From positions 1 to 5,254 of the forward strand of contig JANYIP010000308.1 of the NCBI GenBank assembly GCA_025361995.1: DNA of 5,254 bases, given 5' to 3'. Of the stretch, positions 1-3,749 are shown in pieces. Both the position numbers and the translations under genes were made by a program. Numbering within the stretch: the stretch's first letter is position 1; every line of letters starts with the position of its first letter. Origin of the DNA: Streptomycetales bacterium. GTDB taxonomy: Bacteria > Actinomycetota > Actinomycetes > Prado026. The notes below the pieces were generated by a model, which worked only from the letters and a program-made list of their open reading frames with translations, made no database searches and was not told the DNA's origin.

Positions 1-234
1 CAGTGCGACGTCGCCCTCGCCGGCTGGTGCCTCGAGCCCCTGGGTGATCAGGTCCCGCGCGAATACCCATACGACGGGTTCCCCGTCCGCATCGAGGCGG
101 AACTCGGCCCGTACGGCGAAGGGGTCGCCCGGGTCGTACCCGAAGGCTGCCTCGACCGGCACGAAGGCGCCGTCCGCCGCGACGAGCTGGAGCTCGAGGG
201 GTGCGGAGATGGCGCTCGGGTCGGTCTGGGTCAT
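1..234 (-). CDS. SsgA/SsgB-like sporulation and cell-division regulator, N-terminal part (truncated by window edge)
   Basis: The minus strand reads from an ATG at 234-232 with no stop to base 1, giving 78 codons of a protein usually about 135-140 residues long. Near residues 39-67 it has the family hallmark: a D-P-F-A-V-R-A-E-F stretch, then a D-G-E-P-V-V-W-V-F-A-R-D-L core, then a G-L-x-x-P-x-G-E-G-D-V segment that in SsgB-type proteins leads into a W-P motif, here just beyond the edge. Family knowledge: SsgA-like proteins control septum-site selection and sporulation-specific division; SsgB recruits FtsZ in Streptomyces. Proximity to thrS recalls the ssgB neighbourhood of S. coelicolor, so an ssgB orthologue is the best guess. 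Without the C-terminal half another SsgA-like paralogue cannot be excluded, so no symbol is given. A weak Shine-Dalgarno (GGAAG, 241-245 on the minus strand) lies six bases before the ATG. The gene points away from the tRNA. Confidence 0.85.
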   Translation of the reverse strand, partial: MTQTDPSAISAPLELQLVAADGAFVPVEAAFGYDPGDPFAVRAEFRLDADGEPVVWVFARDLITQGLEAPAGEGDVAL

Positions 235-343
235 CGGAGGCTTCCGGGAGTCGGCTGGACAAGACGTGTCCTTCGATTGTCACCCCGCCCGGCAGTGGAA
301 TGGTCCGCGGGCGCTGTGACCCCACCCACACCGGCCGCGCCAC

Positions 344-372
344 GACCCCGCTGGGGTCCGCTGGGGTAGGGT
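344..372 (+). promoter_or_regulatory. Putative tRNA-Val promoter with overlapping palindrome and tandem repeat
   Basis: A TAGGGT hexamer at 367-372 fits the TAnnnT -10 consensus and would start transcription near 379, about nine bases before the mature tRNA 5' end. There is no good -35 hexamer. The -35 position is occupied by a perfect inverted repeat, GACCCC-GCT-GGGGTC (344-358). GCTGGGGT also occurs twice ten bases apart (350-357 and 360-367), running into the -10. The -10 assignment rests on position and consensus; the repeats are seen directly, but any binding role is conjecture. Confidence 0.4.
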
Positions 373-387
373 GTGGCCTCGCACAGC

Positions 388-459
388 GGGCGATTGGCTC
401 AGTGGTAGAGCGCCTCGTTCACACCGAGGAGGTCGCTGGTTCGATCCCAGTATCGCCCA
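388..459 (+). tRNA. tRNA-Val (anticodon CAC)
   Basis: The 72-base sequence folds into a complete cloverleaf. The acceptor stem GGGCGAT (388-394) pairs with ATCGCCC (452-458) over all seven positions. The D-arm is GCTC/GAGC around a seven-base loop. The anticodon stem CCTCG/CGAGG (413-417 and 425-429) holds loop TTCACAC, giving anticodon CAC at 420-422, which reads the valine codon GTG. The variable loop is AGGTC. The T-arm has loop TTCGATC, with one G-U pair at the base of its stem. The discriminator is A459 and the next bases are CCC, so the CCA end is not encoded and must be added by nucleotidyltransferase. The convergent vapC stop codon lies only 15 bases beyond the 3' end, with no terminator hairpin and U-run between them. 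Confidence 0.97.
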
Positions 460-474
460 CCCAACAGCGCGAAC

Positions 475-867
475 TCAGGCGGGAGCCGTGACCGGAATTG
501 CGTTGAACTGGGCTGCCTCGGCAAGTCGATCGTCGTAGGTGACCATCCCGTCCAGGTCGTCTCCGAGGTCGAGGGCGGCTGCGAGGTGGACCGCGTCGAG
601 GGTCCGCAGCACGGCCGGGCCAAGACGGCCGGCTTGCTCGAAGGTCTCGGTGGTGACCTTCATCAAGGTGATCGAGTCAAGCACCGCCCGTGCTTGGGCG
701 ACACGGTCGGGGGCGGCGCGGCGGACCGCCCGCAGCAGCTCGGTCCGTGCCAGGTCGCACGACACAGGGCTGCGGTCCAATCCGGCGAGCCAAGCGCGCA
801 GCGCAGCGGTCTCTGCTTCAGCCACCACGAGTTTCACCAGGGCCGAGGTGTCGAGGTAGTAGGCCAC
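475..867 (-). CDS. vapC: VapC-family PIN-domain ribonuclease toxin
   Basis: This 130-residue protein has the length and layout of a type II toxin of the VapC family, a Mg2+-dependent endoribonuclease that typically cuts tRNA or rRNA and is held inactive by its antitoxin. The four expected acidic positions are visible: D6 in Y-L-D-T-S-A-L-V-K-L, E43 in A-R-T-E-L-L-R-A, D91 in L-R-T-L-D-A-V-H-L-A-A-A and D112 in V-T-Y-D-D-R-L. No catalytic residue is missing, so it is probably active. The start is GTG at 867-865, only two bases after the antitoxin stop (872-870). No strong Shine-Dalgarno is visible, so translation is probably coupled to vapB. The gene ends 15 bases from the 3' end of the convergent tRNA-Val gene. 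The RNA target cannot be inferred from sequence. Confidence 0.93.
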   Translation of the reverse strand: MAYYLDTSALVKLVVAEAETAALRAWLAGLDRSPVSCDLARTELLRAVRRAAPDRVAQARAVLDSITLMKVTTETFEQAGRLGPAVLRTLDAVHLAAALDLGDDLDGMVTYDDRLAEAAQFNAIPVTAPA

Positions 868-869
868 GC

Positions 870-1133
870 TCAGTACCGGTCCGCGTCTCTCATCGCCCTC
901 AGTTCCTTGGTCAGACTTGGGCCAGGCTCGGGGGCAGGCAGGTCGTCCATGCTGTGCCGCGCCGGCCGGGCGCGACCCGAGGCCAGCAAGAGTCGGAGTC
1001 GAGACGTGGGGATCGCGGTGATCTGCGCGACCGGTCGCCCTCTGTCGGTGACCGTCACCGTCTCCCCGGCGGCCGCACGCGCGACGACCGCGGATGCGTT
1101 CTGCTTGAGGGCCCGGATGCCAACTTCAGTCAT
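870..1133 (-). CDS. vapB: VapB-like antitoxin of the Phd/YefM fold
   Basis: Read from ATG at 1133-1131, the product has 87 residues. The N-terminal part is the Phd/YefM DNA-binding fold: V-G-I-R-A-L-K-Q-N-A-S-A-V-V, then a G-E-T-V-T-V-T-D-R-G-R-P-V-A-Q-I strand-turn-strand near residues 24-39. The C-terminal tail is charged and ends L-R-A-M-R-D-A-D-R-Y, the type of segment that wraps the PIN toxin. Its role is to neutralise VapC and, with it, repress the operon. An in-frame TTG at 1142-1140 could add three residues, but it lies upstream of the predicted transcription start, and an extended -10 sits seven bases before the ATG, so a leaderless ATG start is preferred. The stop codon is two bases from the vapC start. 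A decayed paralogue lies at about 2191-2273. Confidence 0.9.
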   Translation of the reverse strand: MTEVGIRALKQNASAVVARAAAGETVTVTDRGRPVAQITAIPTSRLRLLLASGRARPARHSMDDLPAPEPGPSLTKELRAMRDADRY

Positions 1134-1138
1134 GTTCT

Positions 1139-1155
1139 TCAATGTAGCACATTGA
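1139..1155 (-). promoter_or_regulatory. vapBC extended -10 promoter inside a palindromic operator
   Basis: Bases 1139-1155 form a perfect inverted repeat, TCAATGT-AGC-ACATTGA (7-bp arms, 3-base centre). On the minus strand the same bases hold TGC-TACATT (1149-1141), matching the extended -10 pattern TGnTAnnnT; no convincing -35 is present. The hexamer ends seven bases before the vapB ATG, so transcription should start at or next to the A of that codon, giving a leaderless mRNA of a kind common in actinobacteria. Antitoxins of this family usually repress their own operon by binding a palindrome over the promoter, and this site fits. It sits in the 48-base gap between vapB and the upstream membrane gene, so vapBC need not depend on readthrough. 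Confidence 0.6.
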
Positions 1156-1181
1156 CGTTGACGGGCGGAATGGACTTGGGC

Positions 1182-2237
1182 TCAGGTAGGGGCCCTGGGT
1201 GACCACGCGGACCACAGCGACCAGGCAAGCAGGCCCGAACCGGCAAGGCACAGCAGCACTATCGCGGCCAGAAATCCGTCGTACAGCGGGCCGTGCCCGG
1301 TCGGGCTCCCAGACAGCGGGCTCGCCGCGAGATAGGCGATCCACGCGACGATCGGCGTGGCGGCGATGGGCGGCAGCTGTTGCCAAGGCACCCCGAAGCG
1401 CCAGCCGAGAATGTCAGCTCCGGCACCGGGAGATCGGCTGGGCAAACGCTGCAGCGTGGACCAGGCCACCCAGAGCAGCAGGGCAAGCACGGCCGGTGCC
1501 CATGGCAAGGGCAGCACCACGACGGGTATCGACCACGCCAGCAGGAGACCAACCGCGACCCGCAACGGCCATCGGCCGGCCAGCTCTCCACGGCCGGGGT
1601 GGCAGGAGGACTGGATGCCGTACCCCAGTGCGGCTACCCCGGTGACCAGCACGACAAAGACGGCGTACGACACGGGGTGGGCGGTCGTCCGTACCTGGCC
1701 AGAGTCTGGCGTCGCGCTCCACCAGCCGACCCCCCAGCACCCCCACGCCAGGCCGAGCAGCGCGCACCAGCCGACAGCCTGCAGCCCACCTCGTCGCAGC
1801 GCTGTGGGGAGCGCGTACCAACCGATGACTACCGTGAGCAACGCATGCCAGGCGAGTGCGGTCCAGACGATCGAGAACGGCAGGGCCAGGTAGACGGTGT
1901 TGGCGATCGTTCCTTCGACAAGCCAGCCATAGGCCGCGCCGACCATGAACAGCGATGCGATCCCGCTGACCGGAAACCGCCGCAGGATCCGCAGAACCAC
2001 GTACGCCACCAGCGTGTACAGCAACAGTGTCAGGACCCACACGATCGCGTTGTCGTCGACCCGGAAGTGCGCCCAGAACCCCACCTCCGACCATGCCCAG
2101 GACACCGCGCCCACGGCGAGAGCGAAGGACGCGGCGCGACCCCGGCTTCGCTTGGTTGCCCCATCGTCGTCCACGGACGGAAGTCTGACATCGGCCTCGA
2201 GATGTGGGGATTTGTTGTCATCTCTGCAACCGGTCAA
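1182..2237 (-). CDS. Polytopic membrane protein of unknown function
   Basis: This is a 351-residue protein if the TTG at 2237-2235 is used. I do not recognise the family. About nine or ten hydrophobic segments are visible, near residues 35-56, 64-85, 90-107, 113-143 (long, perhaps two), 152-173, 188-208, 225-243, 246-262, 291-306 and 321-345. The composition is rich in Trp, Leu, Val and Ala. The N-terminus is hydrophilic, with K29-R30-S31-R32 before the first segment. Polar residues within or beside membrane segments (E51, E108, H131) may be functional. The start is uncertain: the first 20 or so codons overlap the antitoxin remnant, no good Shine-Dalgarno is seen, and GTG at 2174-2172 (residue 22) is an equally good start that keeps all segments. 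The reading frame is preferred to the long plus-strand frame opposite because of its coherent hydrophobic periodicity. It lies 48 bases upstream of vapB on the same strand. No transporter or enzyme motif was identified. Confidence 0.72.
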   Translation of the reverse strand: MTGCRDDNKSPHLEADVRLPSVDDDGATKRSRGRAASFALAVGAVSWAWSEVGFWAHFRVDDNAIVWVLTLLLYTLVAYVVLRILRRFPVSGIASLFMVGAAYGWLVEGTIANTVYLALPFSIVWTALAWHALLTVVIGWYALPTALRRGGLQAVGWCALLGLAWGCWGVGWWSATPDSGQVRTTAHPVSYAVFVVLVTGVAALGYGIQSSCHPGRGELAGRWPLRVAVGLLLAWSIPVVVLPLPWAPAVLALLLWVAWSTLQRLPSRSPGAGADILGWRFGVPWQQLPPIAATPIVAWIAYLAASPLSGSPTGHGPLYDGFLAAIVLLCLAGSGLLAWSLWSAWSPRAPT

Positions 2238-2273
2238 CCCCTGTCAGTGATCGTCAGGGTCACCCAACGCTGA
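2191..2273 (-). pseudogene. Decayed Phd/YefM antitoxin gene fragment (vapB paralogue)
   Basis: The minus strand reads W-V-T-L-T-I-T-D-R-G-stop-P-V-A-E-M-T, matching the intact antitoxin's T-V-T-V-T-D-R-G-R-P-V-A-Q-I-T, with a TGA (2236-2234) replacing an Arg codon. After a single-base insertion near 2212-2216 the other frame continues I-P-T-S-R-x-R, again as in the intact protein. By hand, 2217-2264 matches 1018-1065 at 36 of 48 bases without gaps. The match extends to 2191 against 993 with one inserted base, about 74% overall. Upstream, the frame reading V-S-R-S-A-L-G-D resembles V-A-R-A-A-A-G-E, suggesting a further indel near 2265. No start codon and no toxin remnant are recognisable. The fragment overlaps the membrane gene's 5' end and the DNA before the propeller gene. 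Confidence 0.72.
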
Positions 2274-2301
2274 TCGGCTGACGTCGAGGAGGGTCGAACG
2301 G

Positions 2302-2328
2302 ATGATGTTGTGCTCAGCCGGGTGTTGA
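2302..2328 (+). other. Possible eight-codon leader ORF with a perfect Shine-Dalgarno
   Basis: AGGAGG at 2287-2292 is a perfect Shine-Dalgarno, nine bases before ATG at 2302. That ATG opens a frame of eight codons, M-M-L-C-S-A-G-C, ending at TGA 2326-2328. It is out of frame with the propeller gene, whose likely ATG follows 53 bases later behind a much weaker ribosome site. Two of eight codons are Cys, but the frame is too short to judge. It could be a regulatory uORF, or the AGGAGG could be chance or an old start site. There is no direct evidence of translation. Confidence 0.3.
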
Positions 2329-2381
2329 CAGGCTCGCCCGCAGGAAATCGGTGGCGCGCGTCGCGAATTGGGGGCTGGGGC

Positions 2382-3605
2382 ATGCAGGGATCACGTCGTT
2401 TTTTCATGCGGGCTGGGCGGGCCGGGATGGTCGCGGTCGCGGGGATGGGTCTGCTGGTCGCGACGATGGGTCCGGCGCTGGCGGCTACTGACCTCCCGCT
2501 GACGGTCGACCAGACGTACCAGACCGATGGCCGCGTCGACGCGATCCTGGCGATCGGCAACACGACGTACATCGGTGGCAACTTCACCGCCGTGCGCCCA
2601 GCGGGGGCAGTCGGCACCACCGGCCAGGTCACGCGGCAGCACCTGGCCGCGTTCGACCACACGACGGGGGCGCTGCTCCCGTGGAATCCCGGTACGGACA
2701 AAGAGGTTCTGGCTCTGACGGCCTCCCTCGACGGGACCACGGTCTACGTGGGCGGCACCTTCGCCCGGCTCGGCGGCGCCTCGCGCGGACGGCTGGGCCA
2801 GGTTGACGCGATCACCGGAGCCCTCCTGCCCTGGGCGCCGCGCGCTGACCTCCAGGTGAACACCATCGCGGTCACCCCGACGACGATCTACTTCGGGGGG
2901 ACCTTCGACAACGTGAACGGCGAGCCCCGCGCACGACTGGCTGCGGTGGACTACTCGGGCGTGCTGAGCCAGGCGTGGATCCCGCAGGCGGACAACCGGG
3001 TACGGATCATCGTTGCCGCGCCGGACGGGCTCTCGGTGTTCGTTGCCGGCGACTTCCTGTCGATCAACGCTGACACCCGGCAGAAGATCCTCGTCCGGCT
3101 GACGCTCGACACGGGCGCGCCGCTGCCCTGGCTGTTCCACCCTGGCTACCCGATCCACGGCATCGCCTTCACCGCCAACACGCTGTACGCGGCGGGGGAC
3201 GGCTCGGGCGGCCACGTCGGCGCCTTCGACCTGACCACCGGCGCGCGGCTGTGGACGTTGCAGACCGACGGCGGGGTGCAGGCGATCGTCATCGCGGGCG
3301 GCGTCGTCTACGCCGGCGGCCACTACGACAACGTCTGCGTCGGGGTCTTCGACGGCGCGACGACGGGCTTCCACTGCCCGGTCAGCCAGGCGATCCGGCA
3401 CAAGCTGCTGGCGATCGACCCTGTCACCGGTGCGCTGGACCCCTGGAACCCGGGGGCCAACAGCCCGCTGGGCGTGTTCTCGCTGGCCGACGCGAACGGT
3501 TCGCTGATGGTGGGCGGCGACTTCACCAAGATCGGCAACCCGGACGCGCTGAGCCAGGCGACGTACCCGCAGCAGGGCTTCGGCCAGTTCACCGCCGCTG
3601 GCTGA
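2382..3605 (+). CDS. Tat-exported seven-bladed beta-propeller protein (delta-60/kelch-like repeats)
   Basis: The 407-residue product starts with a twin-arginine signal: S4-R5-R6-F7-F8-M9-R10 fits S-R-R-x-F-L-K, followed by a hydrophobic stretch (about 14-33) and a signal peptidase site after A-L-A (residue 34). The mature part is seven repeats, each centred on a strand of the form (Y/F)-x-G-G-x-F: residues 63-68, 122-127, 170-175, 220-225, 269-274, 310-315 and 376-381. Most are followed by R-x-x-L-A-x-x-D-x-x-T-G-A-L-x-P-W-x-P. Seven repeats predict one closed propeller. It ends almost directly after the last blade, without a cell-wall anchor or a PKD or fibronectin domain. C319 and C332 are the only cysteines and could form a disulfide. 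No catalytic residues are recognised; ligand or protein binding outside the membrane is the likely role. ATG 2382 was chosen over GTG 2310 because it places the Tat motif at the N-terminus. Confidence 0.85.
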   Translation: MQGSRRFFMRAGRAGMVAVAGMGLLVATMGPALAATDLPLTVDQTYQTDGRVDAILAIGNTTYIGGNFTAVRPAGAVGTTGQVTRQHLAAFDHTTGALLPWNPGTDKEVLALTASLDGTTVYVGGTFARLGGASRGRLGQVDAITGALLPWAPRADLQVNTIAVTPTTIYFGGTFDNVNGEPRARLAAVDYSGVLSQAWIPQADNRVRIIVAAPDGLSVFVAGDFLSINADTRQKILVRLTLDTGAPLPWLFHPGYPIHGIAFTANTLYAAGDGSGGHVGAFDLTTGARLWTLQTDGGVQAIVIAGGVVYAGGHYDNVCVGVFDGATTGFHCPVSQAIRHKLLAIDPVTGALDPWNPGANSPLGVFSLADANGSLMVGGDFTKIGNPDALSQATYPQQGFGQFTAAG

Positions 3606-3611
3606 GGCCAG

Positions 3612-3644
3612 ACCGTCGAGCGACGCGATTGGTCCTTCGACGGT
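3612..3644 (+). terminator. Weak hairpin after the propeller gene
   Basis: ACCGTCGA (3612-3619) and TCGACGGT (3637-3644) are perfect 8-bp inverted arms around a 17-base loop, starting seven bases after the propeller stop codon. No U-run follows. It is the only stem that could act as a terminator before thrS, but the long loop and lack of a U-tract make this doubtful. Confidence 0.25.
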
Positions 3645-3709
3645 GGGTCACGCGAAGTCGAGCGGTCGAACACGGTGTTATCCGATGTCGTCCCCCGCGC
3701 GGCGGTCGA

Positions 3710-3743
3710 TACGATCGGGGCACCGATCCCCACGCGCTAGGAG
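3710..3743 (+). promoter_or_regulatory. thrS promoter -10 and ribosome-binding site
   Basis: TACGAT at 3710-3715 matches TAnnnT and predicts a start near 3722, giving a leader of about 28 bases. The -35 region is not convincing. AGGAG at 3739-3743 lies six bases before the GTG at 3750 and fixes that start. A small inverted repeat, ATCGG-GGCA-CCGAT (3714-3727), overlaps the expected transcription start; a role is not implied. The leader is far too short for a T-box or a tRNA-mimic operator. Confidence 0.45.
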
Positions 3744-3749
3744 CCCCCG

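Noticed and set aside
257..271. GGACA-AGACG-TGTCC inverted repeat upstream of the SsgA-like gene as an operator
   Set aside because: Five-base arms around five bases are expected by chance, and it matches no regulator site that I recognise.
438..462. Integration attachment site at the tRNA-Val 3' end
   Set aside because: No second copy of the tRNA 3' end is seen elsewhere in the window, and no integrase gene is present. It remains possible only if the partner site lies outside.
399..623. 74-codon minus-strand open frame over the tRNA and the vapC 3' end
   Set aside because: It overlaps a structurally perfect tRNA and reads vapC out of frame.
586..1155. Plus-strand open frame across vapC and vapB
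   Set aside because: It is antisense to a convincing toxin-antitoxin pair with intact catalytic residues and tight gene spacing.
1293..2273. Long plus-strand open frame (326 codons) opposite the membrane-protein gene
   Set aside because: The translation is a low-complexity Pro/Arg/Gln/Gly-rich string, typical of the antisense of a GC-rich gene, while the minus frame shows regular membrane segments. Its C-terminal resemblance to the antisense of vapB is explained by the antitoxin fossil.
2325..2353. TTGACA at 2325-2330 as a -35 box for the propeller gene
   Set aside because: The hexamer is perfect, but no TAnnnT-like -10 occurs at 16-18 bases downstream (TCGGTG at 17).
2310..2381. GTG at 2310 as the start of the propeller protein (24 extra residues)
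   Set aside because: It would bury the twin-arginine motif more than 25 residues inside, and the AGGAGG lies 17 bases from this GTG, too far to serve it. ATG 2382 gives a standard Tat signal.
2391..3401. 336-codon minus-strand open frame opposite the propeller gene
   Set aside because: It has no domain pattern and an Arg/Asp/Val-rich composition. The plus frame has a signal peptide and seven regular repeats.
3606..3749. T-box or tRNA-mimic operator in the thrS leader
   Set aside because: The predicted leader is about 28 bases, with no specifier stem, antiterminator or T-box consensus.
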